This document shows, one piece after another, positions 9,555 through 19,007 of a stretch of 64,000 bases of DNA. The notes beneath the pieces were generated by a model. The model saw only the letters and a program-made list of their open reading frames with translations. It was not told the origin of the DNA and ran no database searches. Both the position numbers and the translations under genes were made by a program. Position 1 is the stretch's first letter; the number at the start of each line of letters is the position of its first letter. Source of the DNA: Citrobacter sp. wls619 (GTDB lineage: Bacteria; Pseudomonadota; Gammaproteobacteria; Enterobacterales; Enterobacteriaceae); assembly GCF_005281345.1 (NCBI RefSeq), contig NZ_SZXJ01000026.1, positions 62,001 through 126,000 of the forward strand. Direction: 5' to 3'.

Positions 9555-10301
9555 TTACCAGTAATGTTCAGCGGTCATATGGCCCGGTCGACGGCGCAGA
9601 TGTTTGGTCATCTGCCGGGTTTCTTTCAGCAGTTGCTGCGTGTCGCGTACCATTTGCGGGTTACCGCAGAGCATCACATGACTGGTTGCTGTATCCATGG
9701 GTAGCCCAACTGCAGCTTCCAGCGCGCCGCTTTCAATCAACGCCGGAACTCGCCCGGTTAATGAACCTGCGGCGGTTTCACGGCTGACCACCGTCTGGAT
9801 ACGTAATTTACCTTCGTAGCGTTTTTCCAGGTCCTGCATTAACGGCAGATAGCTTAAATCGGCGGCATAGCGGGCGGCATGGACCAGCACCAGATTTTTA
9901 AAACGGTCCAGATCTTTGCCCAACTGCAGAATCGATAAATATGGGCCGATAGCCGTACCGGTTGCCAGCATCCACAGCGTGTCGCAATCGGGGACTTCAT
10001 CCAGCACGAAGAAACCGGCTGCTTCGCTCACTACCTGGATTTCGTCGCCAGGTTTTAGCGCCGCCAGTCGGGGGCTGAGTTTTCCGTCAGGAACCGTCAC
10101 CAGATAGAACTCTAAATCGGGGTTATCAGGCGCATTCACGTAGGAATAGGCACGCTGGACACGCTCGCCGTCGATTTCGAGGCCGAGCTTGGTAAACTGG
10201 CCTGCCGTGAAGGGAAGAACCGGAGCTCGCACGGTCAAACTAAATAAGGCATCGGTCCAGTTCTGTACCTTAGTGACTTTGCCTGTTACCCAATCTGCCA
10301 T
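9555..10301 (-). CDS. fpr: Ferredoxin/flavodoxin-NADP+ reductase
   Basis: Fpr moves electrons between NADPH and flavodoxin or ferredoxin, supporting radical-SAM and cobalamin enzymes and the oxidative stress response. The 248-aa FAD protein shows the RAYSYVNAP flavin-binding motif (about 50-58), the NADP-binding MLATGTAIGPYLS, and the extended C-terminus ending EHYW, typical of the bacterial subclass. A CAGGAGAAAACC ribosome-binding site precedes the ATG. In E. coli it is SoxRS-activated; no soxbox is called here. Confidence 0.97.
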   Translation of the reverse strand: MADWVTGKVTKVQNWTDALFSLTVRAPVLPFTAGQFTKLGLEIDGERVQRAYSYVNAPDNPDLEFYLVTVPDGKLSPRLAALKPGDEIQVVSEAAGFFVLDEVPDCDTLWMLATGTAIGPYLSILQLGKDLDRFKNLVLVHAARYAADLSYLPLMQDLEKRYEGKLRIQTVVSRETAAGSLTGRVPALIESGALEAAVGLPMDTATSHVMLCGNPQMVRDTQQLLKETRQMTKHLRRRPGHMTAEHYW

Positions 10302-10396
10302 GGTTTTCTCCTGTCTGCTGTGATTGCCTTATCTTCGTTCGTTGCACGAAAGATTTCCAGCCCAGATGGGCTGGAAGGCTCTATTGATCAAATCAA

Positions 10397-11407
10397 TTAC
10401 AGGATATGCGTCTGTACATCCGGATCTTTGCGATCGAGGTAGTGGATGGACTGAATACGACGGATCGTACGTGATTTCCCACGGATCAGCAGTGTTTCGG
10501 TAGTGGCAATATTACCTTTGCGGCTAATTCCTTCCAGCAGATCGCCTTTGGTGATCCCGGTTGCTGAGAAAATAACGTTGTCGCTGCGGGCCATTTCATC
10601 CAGACGCAGCGCTTTACCTGCCTCAATACCCATCGCGGCGCAGCGAGCCAGCTCCTGTTCGCCGATACGACGGTTCTCTTCGCTGTCGCCTTTGACGTCA
10701 TGGCGAGCCAGCAGACGGCCCTGCATGTCGCCATCCAGTGCGCGGATAACGGCGGCAGAGACGACACCTTCCGGTGCGCCACCAATGCCATACAGCACGT
10801 CAACTTCACTGTCTGGCATGCAGGTCAGAATAGACGCGGCCACGTCGCCGTCGGGAATCGCGAATACGCGAACGCCCAGCGCCTGCATTTCGGCGATGGT
10901 TTCATCGTGGCGTGGTTTCGCCAGAATGGTGACGGTCAGTTCGCTCAGCGGTTTGTTGAGCGCGCTGGCGACATTACGCAGGTTCGCTTCCAGCGACAGG
11001 TTCAGGTCGATTGAACCTTTGGCGCCAGGGCCGACAATCAGCTTTTCCATGTACATGTCCGGCGCGTTCAGGAAGCAACCCTTGTCGCCGACAGCCAGTA
11101 CCGCCAGCGCATTCGCCTGGCCCATTGCCGTCATGCGTGTACCTTCGATGGGATCGACGGCAATATCAACAGCATCGCCCAGACCAGTTCCGACTTTCTC
11201 ACCGATAAACAACATGGGGGCCTCGTCGATCTCACCTTCGCCAATCACGATGGTGCCGTCGATGTTGACCTGGTTGAGCATAATACGCATGGCGTTCACC
11301 GCCGCGCCGTCAGCGGTGTTTTTATCGCCGCGACCCAACCATTTATAGCCAGCCAGTGCAGCCGCTTCGGTCACGCGTGAAAATTCAATGGCAAGTTCTC
11401 GTCTCAT
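10397..11407 (-). CDS. glpX: Class II fructose-1,6-bisphosphatase
   Basis: GlpX dephosphorylates fructose 1,6-bisphosphate in gluconeogenesis and is the last gene of the glpFKX operon. The 336-aa product has the family length. Visible metal and phosphatase motifs are GRGDKNTADGAAV (about 30-42), GEGEIDEAPML, and DPIEGT of the lithium-sensitive phosphatase superfamily. It is co-oriented with glpK and separated from it by 135 nt holding a hairpin and a REP unit, which may lower its expression relative to glpFK. Confidence 0.97.
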   Translation of the reverse strand: MRRELAIEFSRVTEAAALAGYKWLGRGDKNTADGAAVNAMRIMLNQVNIDGTIVIGEGEIDEAPMLFIGEKVGTGLGDAVDIAVDPIEGTRMTAMGQANALAVLAVGDKGCFLNAPDMYMEKLIVGPGAKGSIDLNLSLEANLRNVASALNKPLSELTVTILAKPRHDETIAEMQALGVRVFAIPDGDVAASILTCMPDSEVDVLYGIGGAPEGVVSAAVIRALDGDMQGRLLARHDVKGDSEENRRIGEQELARCAAMGIEAGKALRLDEMARSDNVIFSATGITKGDLLEGISRKGNIATTETLLIRGKSRTIRRIQSIHYLDRKDPDVQTHIL

Positions 11408-11476
11408 TGCAAACTCGTAGCAGAAAGGAATGGCGCGAAGTGTAGCACAGGGGAGGGGGAGCGATTATTGATGTGT

Positions 11477-11535
11477 GTGCGGGGTTGCCCCCGCACGAAG
11501 ATATTGCCGGATAAGGCACAGTCGCCATCCGGCAA
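11477..11535. repeat. Hairpin plus REP unit between glpK and glpX
   Basis: A GTGCGGG/CCCGCAC stem-loop (about 11477-11496) is followed by a TTGCCGGATAAGGC/GCCATCCGGCAA REP palindrome (11503-11535) inside the glp operon. Confidence 0.75.
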
Positions 11536-11542
11536 TGACGTA

Positions 11543-13072
<1,530 letters not shown>

Positions 13073-13918
13073 TTACTGCGAAGCTTTTTGTTGAGTGTTG
13101 GTCGCAACGTCTTTTTCTTCAATCGCGCAGACATCGCACGGTAAATGGCGACCAATCAGTTTGCGATATGCCCATGCGCCTAAAATCGCGCCGGTAATCG
13201 GGCCAAACACCGGAACCAGGAAGTAAGGGATATCACGACCACCCGTGAATGCAATCTCACCCCATCCGGCCATCCAGGCGAAGAGTTTCGGTCCGAAGTC
13301 ACGTGCCGGGTTCATCGCAAAACCGGTCAGCGGACCCATGGAAGCACCAATAACGGCAATCAGTAAGCCGATCAGCAGCGGTGCCAGCGGACCACGCGGT
13401 ACACCGTTACCATCGTCGGTCAGTGCCAGAATCAGCCCCATTAGAATAGCGGTAATGACCATTTCAACCGCGAAGGCCTGCACAAAATTGATATGCGGGT
13501 TTGGATAGGTGGAGAACGTACCTGCCAGATTGAGGCTTTCTACACTACCGCGCACGATATGGTTCGTTTGTTCGAAATCGATGAAAAGATTGTAATAAAG
13601 CCCGTAAACCAATGCCGCTGCGCAAAAGGCGCCAGCAATTTGCGAAATAATAAAAGGAACGACTTTGCGTTTGTCAAAACACGCAAACAGCCATAGTGCG
13701 ATTGTGACTGCTGGATTCAGGTGTGCGCCAGAAACGCCTGCTGTCAGATAGATAGCCATGGCTACCCCCAGACCCCAGATGATACTGATTTCCCACTGAC
13801 CAAAAGTAGCACCAGCCACTTTGAGTGCAGCGACACAACCCACACCGAAGAAAATCAACAACCCGGTACCGAGGAATTCAGCAATGCACTGGCCTTTCAA
13901 GGTTGATGTTTGACTCAT
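13073..13918 (-). CDS. glpF: Glycerol facilitator (aquaglyceroporin)
   Basis: GlpF is an inner-membrane MIP-family channel for glycerol uptake, forming tetramers. The 281-aa protein has six membrane segments and the two half-helix motifs NPAVT (about 68-72) and NPARD (about 203-207) that line the pore. It is the first gene of glpFKX. Glycerol 3-phosphate lifts GlpR repression of this operon and CRP activates it in E. coli; the upstream 426-nt gap is the expected control region. Confidence 0.97.
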   Translation of the reverse strand: MSQTSTLKGQCIAEFLGTGLLIFFGVGCVAALKVAGATFGQWEISIIWGLGVAMAIYLTAGVSGAHLNPAVTIALWLFACFDKRKVVPFIISQIAGAFCAAALVYGLYYNLFIDFEQTNHIVRGSVESLNLAGTFSTYPNPHINFVQAFAVEMVITAILMGLILALTDDGNGVPRGPLAPLLIGLLIAVIGASMGPLTGFAMNPARDFGPKLFAWMAGWGEIAFTGGRDIPYFLVPVFGPITGAILGAWAYRKLIGRHLPCDVCAIEEKDVATNTQQKASQ

Positions 13919-14590
<672 letters not shown>

Positions 14591-14599
14591 TTACGCTTC

Positions 14600-14710
14600 A
14601 TCTTTCGCGCCGTAGCTGTGTTGGCTGCGCTCAGTTACCCCGGTCACGTAGTTTACTACGCTCCTGGGGATACCTTCGTTTGCCGCCTTGCTACAACACG
14701 AAATCTTTCG
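14600..14710. repeat. Dispersed intergenic repeat with conserved hairpin (copy 1)
   Basis: The gap holds a sequence family seen again at 47996-48095: CTTTCGCGCC..., a 32-nt hairpin at 14638-14669 (CCCCGG ... GTAG-loop-CTAC ... CTGGGG), then TTGCCGCCTTGCTACAACACG and AAATCTTT. The stem bases differ between the two copies in a compensating way (GTAG/CTAC here, TTAC/GTAA there). Confidence 0.65.
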
Positions 14711-14726
14711 CGTAATCGCTCCTCTT

Positions 14727-14763
14727 TGTAGGCCGGATAAGGCGTAAGCCGACATCCGGCAAT
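14727..14763. repeat. REP element between zapB and rraA
   Basis: A TAGGCCGGATAAGGCG...CGACATCCGGCAA palindrome of the REP family. Confidence 0.8.
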
Positions 14764-14780
14764 CAGCGACAACGTATAAA

Positions 14781-14804
14781 AAAGGCACCTTGCGGTGCCT
14801 TTTT
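14781..14804. terminator. Bidirectional terminator between zapB and rraA
   Basis: AAAGGCACC/GGTGCCTTT stem with a TTGC loop and T-runs on both strands, 3-5 nt from the rraA stop codon. Confidence 0.85.
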
Positions 14805-14806
14805 GA

Positions 14807-15292
14807 TCACTCGATATCGAGCGGGTCTTCGGAGAGGATTATCCCGGTGTTGTCGGCGTACAGGTGGTCGCCGGAGAAGAACGTCACGCCGCCAAAGTTG
14901 ACGCGCACATCGCTTTCCCCAATGCCTTCACCTGAAGCGCCTACCGGAATTGCGGCAATCGCCTGAATGCCAATATCCAGTTCTTCCAGATCGTCTACCT
15001 GGCGTACTGAGCCGTAGATGACCAGACCTTCCCATTCATTCTGTACGGCCAGTCTTGCCAGTTCGGCATCGACCAGCGCACGACGGACAGAACCGCCGCC
15101 ATCGACCAGCAGAACACGACCACGGCCGTTTTGTTCGAGCAGATCGTACAGCAACCCGTTGTCCTCGAAACATTTTACCGTGATGATTTGTCCGCCAAAC
15201 GACGCCCGTCCCCCAAAGTTAGAGAACAGCGGTTCCACGACGTTGACATCTTCCTGATAGATGTCACAAAGCTCGGATGTATCGTATTTCAT
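14807..15292 (-). CDS. rraA: RraA, ribonuclease E inhibitor
   Basis: RraA forms a ring-shaped trimer that binds the C-terminal scaffold of RNase E and modulates RNA decay. The 161-aa product has the exact E. coli length. Family motifs [10 protein letters not shown] (about 27-36) and [19 protein letters not shown] are visible. The fold derives from the class II aldolase/RraA family, but no aldolase activity is expected. In E. coli menA lies immediately upstream; here a 2.7-kb island separates them, so co-transcription from menA is broken. Confidence 0.97.
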   Translation of the reverse strand: MKYDTSELCDIYQEDVNVVEPLFSNFGGRASFGGQIITVKCFEDNGLLYDLLEQNGRGRVLLVDGGGSVRRALVDAELARLAVQNEWEGLVIYGSVRQVDDLEELDIGIQAIAAIPVGASGEGIGESDVRVNFGGVTFFSGDHLYADNTGIILSEDPLDIE

Positions 15293-15477
15293 AGGCTTAA
15301 CGTTCAGTTGCTGCGAGAATTTTTAGTATATCGCGCTATGTGTACTGTTGGCAAAATCATCAATTGTTAATTAGTGTCCAGATCAACAACCATTCATATT
15401 TTTCATCGAAAAACAGATAATTACTGATTTTTAAAACAGCCGATAATGACCTGTGATTACCCGTATTTCCCTCTGTA
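15293..15477. promoter_or_regulatory. rraA upstream region
   Basis: This 185-nt A/T-rich gap lies upstream of rraA and ends at the left boundary repeat of the island. It should contain the rraA promoter. I see no other gene. Confidence 0.35.
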
Positions 15478-15488
15478 AGGTATCCCCG
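15478..15488. repeat. Left copy of 11-bp direct repeat AGGTATCCCCG
   Basis: The same 11 bases recur at 17899-17909, with a 10-base partial copy at 17889-17898. The pair brackets the integrase remnant and the Hcp operon, as attachment-site repeats would. Confidence 0.55.
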
Positions 15489-15493
15489 GAAGA

Positions 15494-16072
15494 TTGCTGG
15501 AGCATAAAAGAAAGCCCTATGAGAACGATCAGATTCACCAAGCCGTGCAGATGGAACTCCCCGTTCCTGATGCCGGCAAACGCCTTGAATATGCTGATAG
15601 TGTCGTTAATGGGTTGCGGCTGCGCGTTACGTCTAGTGGCAGCAAAAGTTTTTGTGTGTCCCAAAGCGTGACGGAAAATTTTACCGTGTGACGTTGGGCA
15701 AGTTCCCGGATATGACTATTGAGCAGGCCAGAGAGCGGGCATATGGTTTGGTGGCCCGTTCAGGCGTGAAGAAAAAGGCAGTAAAGCCCAGATTTATGGG
15801 CACGTGTTCTGCGTGCTGTCTATCGCTATGCATATGATAGCTACCGTGATAAAGATGGTGGGAGATTGTTACTGGATCCGCCCACAACCATTTTAAGTAC
15901 AAAAATGCTTTGGAATGGAAATACACGGAGAACAACTAAAATCAGAAATAATGATTTAGGCAACTGGCTCAAGGTCCTTGATACCGTAAGACAATGGGCT
16001 ATAGCAGGCTATAAAACTGATGTGTTGATGGGGGGAAGCCCAACCGTACGGAAATGTACGCTAAGAAAGTAA
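15494..16072 (+). pseudogene. Decayed P4-family tyrosine integrase (N-terminal and core-binding remnant)
   Basis: Three consecutive segments in shifting frames translate as one P4-type integrase N-terminus: GKRLEYADSVVNGLRLRVTS (from 15494), then KFYRVTLGKFPDMTIEQARE after a frameshift near 15660, then AVYRYAYDSYRDKDGGRLLL and NNDLGNWLKVLDTVRQWAI after a second shift between 15780 and 15812. The arm-binding domain (DUF4102-like) and part of the core-binding domain remain. The catalytic domain with the R...HxxR...Y residues is gone. The gene is therefore inactive. Its place beside a repeated 11-mer at the island edge is typical of integrase genes in integrated islands. Confidence 0.85.
16035..16060. 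repeat. Inverted-repeat end, left
   Basis: GAAGCCCAACCGTACG (16035-16050) is repeated in inverted orientation at 17798-17813. A short CGTAC/GTACG hairpin (16045-16060) follows. Confidence 0.55.
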
Positions 16073-16240
16073 ACTTATGATTTAACTCTATAAAATTGTT
16101 GAATTATTGGTTTGATTTACGTTGATTTGATGACCTGGTACGCTCGTATTGCAAGTAAGCGTGTTTGGGAATAGCGACGAGTATTGCAGGCAGTCTGCTA
16201 AGTGGTCTTTATTTTCAACAGATCTGCCTGCCAATTCGAT

Positions 16241-16741
16241 TTACCTCTGCTGCTGGTTGTAACCAACCGGGCGGCTCCAGTCATCGTCGTATTTGATATT
16301 CCCTTCGATATAAAACCACTCAATGCCTGAGTAGGTGATGGCGATATTTTCCATCATGCCCGGAGTGTGGGAACCCGGCATATAAGCATGAGCAGCATTG
16401 ACGGACATGATTACGATGTTGTTAAGCGTAATTCGGTAAATCTCGTATTCGACACCCGCCTCGTTGATGTCGTAATAGTGGATTACTGCCTTTTGCAGTC
16501 GCTTACTTTGGCAGACTGCAACTGCAAAATATGGCGAGGTCTTATCAATCTCTTTGTGCAGGGTAAAAGCGTTGTGTTCGCGCGAACCCATCAGCTTACC
16601 AGTGTTGCGGCATGTGTTTTGGTACACACCGTAACTGCTGTTCATGATTTCAATTGCACCCTCACGGCCCAGCGCCATGCAACTGCCTTTGATCAGTTGT
16701 CCATTTTCATCATAAATATACATATAAGCTGGTAATGACAT
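16241..16741 (-). CDS. hcp: Hcp-family type VI secretion tube protein (orphan)
   Basis: The 166-aa product is a Hcp1-family protein. Hcp hexamers form the inner tube of type VI secretion systems and can carry effectors in their lumen. Family features are the start MSLPAYMYIYDENGQLIKGS, the early GREGAIEIMNSSYGV strand, FTLHKEIDKTSPYFAVAV in the centre, YYDINEAGVEYEIYRITL, and YSGIEWFYIEGNIKYDDDW near the C-terminus. AAGGAGATCTATAA precedes the ATG. It is the last gene of a three-gene leftward operon, 12 nt after the lipoprotein gene. No T6SS structural genes are in the window, so it must work with an apparatus encoded elsewhere, or be a remnant. Confidence 0.93.
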   Translation of the reverse strand: MSLPAYMYIYDENGQLIKGSCMALGREGAIEIMNSSYGVYQNTCRNTGKLMGSREHNAFTLHKEIDKTSPYFAVAVCQSKRLQKAVIHYYDINEAGVEYEIYRITLNNIVIMSVNAAHAYMPGSHTPGMMENIAITYSGIEWFYIEGNIKYDDDWSRPVGYNQQQR

Positions 16742-16753
16742 TTATAGATCTCC

Positions 16754-17095
16754 TTATTTTGTGCTTAATATTTTCCCATTTCTATCGATGAAAAAGTTGT
16801 AACGGTAATTCTTTCCGTTCAATGTGTATGAAGCCGCATAGATATAGCCCGGCGTTATCGGTATTTTTAAGCACGTTTCAGGGTAAGAGAGAGCTACATG
16901 CGAATTTTCCGCCAATGTCTTGTATTCATTTCCCTGCTCAGAATAAACGCCGTATCGGCTCAGAACGTCCGATTTATTAACAGAGAAGCAAAGCGAATTA
17001 TTTATAATAGGGAAACTACGCCATGGGGGAACGCTATCGCCAGCGCCACACCCAGCCAGCGCAAAAAAGGCAGGAATGAGAAAGTAACGTTTCAA
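16754..17095 (-). CDS. Small lipoprotein, putative T6SS immunity protein
   Basis: This 113-aa protein has a lipoprotein signal: MKRYFLIPAFFALAGC, with lipobox L-A-G-C and Cys16 as the acylated residue. The mature part is short and probably beta-rich, with no catalytic motif. It starts with TTG overlapping the stop of the upstream metallopeptidase gene (TTGA), and a good GGGAGG ribosome-binding site eight bases before supports this start. Tight coupling to a putative toxin and periplasmic lipoprotein location suggest that it neutralises that toxin in the periplasm. This is inferred from context; I do not recognise its family with certainty. Confidence 0.7.
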   Translation of the reverse strand: MKRYFLIPAFFALAGCGAGDSVPPWRSFPIINNSLCFSVNKSDVLSRYGVYSEQGNEYKTLAENSHVALSYPETCLKIPITPGYIYAASYTLNGKNYRYNFFIDRNGKILSTK

Positions 17096-17655
17096 TGCGG
17101 GAACCTCCCTAACACTTTCTCATAGCGGGATATGAGGCTAAGGACGGGTTCAGATGGATCGTAATCCTTGAGGCGATACAAATCAGAGCGGCTGCCGAAT
17201 CCATACGTTTTAAGCAGCCAATAATCAGCCACCATTGCAGCCTGCTGCTCTAAGCCGTAATCCAAGAGTATGGCCTTATCCAAGGTGTAATAGTAATCAA
17301 CTGCCCAAGAGAACAAGCCCCGCATCCTTACCATCATCCCGTGCAGATGCTGCCAGACGTGCATCATTTCATGTAAAAAAAGATGCTGCCCACCAACGCG
17401 ATCGTTATTAACATGCGGCTGTGAAAAGTCAGGCTCATAAGTACCTTCCTGAAAGTACAATTCGCCGTTGGGCGTCATGGCGTAGTTGTTCTTTTGGAGG
17501 TTGAAAGGTAGATAGCTGCTGCGGTGGATCCAGACTTCGTTATAGCGGATGGTGAAAGCGTAGAGGGTACGGGCTAAGTTAATCTCACCAAGCGTTAACA
17601 GCCGTAACCCGCCCCGGTCAATATCGTTCATTTCCCTTATCATTGGAGACATCAT
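17092..17655 (-). CDS. Putative HEMMH zinc metallopeptidase, candidate T6SS effector
   Basis: This 187-aa protein carries LFLHEMMHVWQHL at about residues 89-101, an HExxH zincin active-site motif. A downstream Glu in DYGLEQQAAMVADYW (about 128-142) could be the third zinc ligand. No signal peptide or membrane segment is visible, as expected for cargo delivered by a secretion machine. The HEMxHVWQ context resembles zinc-peptidase T6SS toxins such as the VgrG2b C-terminal domain of Pseudomonas, but that is from memory and not an alignment. It is the first gene of an operon with a lipoprotein and hcp. Two adjacent ATGs exist (17655 and 17652), with a weak ribosome-binding site; an in-frame stop lies ten codons upstream. 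Confidence 0.65.
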   Translation of the reverse strand: MMSPMIREMNDIDRGGLRLLTLGEINLARTLYAFTIRYNEVWIHRSSYLPFNLQKNNYAMTPNGELYFQEGTYEPDFSQPHVNNDRVGGQHLFLHEMMHVWQHLHGMMVRMRGLFSWAVDYYYTLDKAILLDYGLEQQAAMVADYWLLKTYGFGSRSDLYRLKDYDPSEPVLSLISRYEKVLGRFPH

Positions 17656-17783
17656 CCATTGGTAAAAATACCTTAATACGCCTTAAAGTAAATTTTTTCC
17701 TGTTAAAAAATGCGGGAAATATCCGACATTGTCACAAACTGCGACTACGCCGCTTCTACCGTTAAGCCCCCTGGTTTAGGGAG

Positions 17784-17813
17784 CAACCGTACGAGATCGT
17801 ACGGTTGGGCTTC
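17784..17813. repeat. Inverted-repeat end, right, with hairpin
   Basis: CGTACGGTTGGGCTTC (17798-17813) is the exact reverse complement of 16035-16050. Together with CAACCGTACG at 17784-17793 it also forms a 10-bp stem with an AGAT loop. Confidence 0.55.
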
Positions 17814-17888
17814 AGACCCCGTGATCGGTTAAGTAAGCTGGGAAACGCTGATTTTAGTACTTATAGGCCACGGTGTTTACCGTTCGTT

Positions 17889-17909
17889 GGTATCCCCGAG
17901 GTATCCCCG
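17889..17909. repeat. Right direct repeat, tandem GGTATCCCCG
   Basis: GGTATCCCCG at 17889-17898 is followed at once by AGGTATCCCCG at 17899-17909, the same 11-mer as at 15478. This is the probable right boundary of the island. Confidence 0.55.
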
Positions 17910-18010
17910 AAAAATATAAAAACATGAAAAAACCTCGCGACCCTCTATTGTAAGGGTTGCGAGGCGTTATGCGGTTCTAAAAATTGAAATTATTAATTGA
18001 TATTTGTCAG

Positions 18011-18940
18011 TTAAAGAGACCACTGGCTTAAGAAAATTCCAACAACAAACAGTAGGTTAGTCAATAGTGCCGCTTTTACGGTGCGTTCCAGCATTGGGCG
18101 CATTGCTGCCGGGTCCATCTCGCGCATCACGTAGCGTGCCTGTTTAATCAGCAGCGGTGCGGCGAGGATAAACAACCATCCCCATAAACTTTGCAGCGAG
18201 AACAGGTTAAACAGCGCCAGACAGACCAGCGTGCCCATCAGCAGGCAGGCATGGTAGCGGCGGGCATTAACCGCGCCTAAGCGCACCACCAGCGTGTTTT
18301 TGCCATTCTCTCTGTCGCTGTTGATATCGCGCAGATTGTTAACGTTGAGTACGGCAGTTGCCAGCAGGCCACAGGCGGTTGCCGGCAGGATTAACGCCGG
18401 AATCAGCGTATGCGCCTGCAGGTACCAGCTCCCCATCACGCTGAGCCAGCCGAAGAAGACCAGCACGGAAATATCACCCAGACCGATATACCCGTACGGA
18501 CGATTACCGACGGTATAGGTGATAGCGGCGATAATCGACAGGCCGCCGAGAATCAGGAAGCCGACAAAATCCGCCAGTGTGTGACATGCCACCGCTACCA
18601 GCGCCAGGCCGGACAGGCAGATTAAGACCACGGTGACAATCAGCGCACGCTTCATCTCCTGCTGGGTAATAACGCCTTTTTGCATGCCACGCAGCGGTCC
18701 GATGCGGTCGGGTTTATCGCTGCCTTTGACGGCATCGCCATAGTCGTTAGCGAGATTGGACAGGATTTGCAGTAGCCCTGCCGTAATTAATGCCAGCAGA
18801 GCTACTAGCGGATCGAAATATCCTTGCCACCATGCTAATGCCGTACCGACGATGATCGCCGCGAAGGCGAGCGGTAAGGTCTTAGGTCGTAAACTTTCCA
18901 GCCAGGCTTGTGAGCGGCTAATTTGTTGTTGTTCAGTCAT
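18011..18940 (-). CDS. menA: 1,4-dihydroxy-2-naphthoate polyprenyltransferase
   Basis: MenA joins an octaprenyl chain to 1,4-dihydroxy-2-naphthoate, giving demethylmenaquinone in the inner membrane. The protein is a UbiA-superfamily prenyltransferase with about eight to nine membrane segments. The two Asp-rich motifs are visible as NLANDYGD (about 63-70) and the later NNLRDINSDRENGK. The ATG at 18940 (MTEQQQ) matches the family; an in-frame TTG at 18952 would add four residues. It lies downstream of hslU, in the same direction. Confidence 0.96.
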   Translation of the reverse strand: MTEQQQISRSQAWLESLRPKTLPLAFAAIIVGTALAWWQGYFDPLVALLALITAGLLQILSNLANDYGDAVKGSDKPDRIGPLRGMQKGVITQQEMKRALIVTVVLICLSGLALVAVACHTLADFVGFLILGGLSIIAAITYTVGNRPYGYIGLGDISVLVFFGWLSVMGSWYLQAHTLIPALILPATACGLLATAVLNVNNLRDINSDRENGKNTLVVRLGAVNARRYHACLLMGTLVCLALFNLFSLQSLWGWLFILAAPLLIKQARYVMREMDPAAMRPMLERTVKAALLTNLLFVVGIFLSQWSL

Positions 18941-19007
18941 ATTTAGCGCCAATAAAAATGGGGCTTTATCAGCCCCATCAACAGTGATGAAAATGCATTG
19001 AACGCGA

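Larger units (their letters stand above)
17656..18010. other. Gap between the T6SS operon and menA
   Basis: These 355 nt hold no gene. They should contain the promoter of the leftward operon, a CAACCGTACG/CGTACGGTTG hairpin (17784-17807), the right inverted repeat, the right-hand 11-bp direct repeat, and a CCTCGCGACCCT/AGGGTTGCGAGG hairpin (about 17932-17963) that probably ends menA transcription. Confidence 0.6.

Noticed and set aside
10503-11348. 281-aa open frame opposite glpX
   Set aside because: It is Ser/Pro/Ala-rich low-complexity translation typical of the antisense frame of a real gene; glpX is complete.
16367-16735. 122-aa rightward frame opposite hcp
   Set aside because: Shadow of hcp, whose family motifs and ribosome-binding site are clear.
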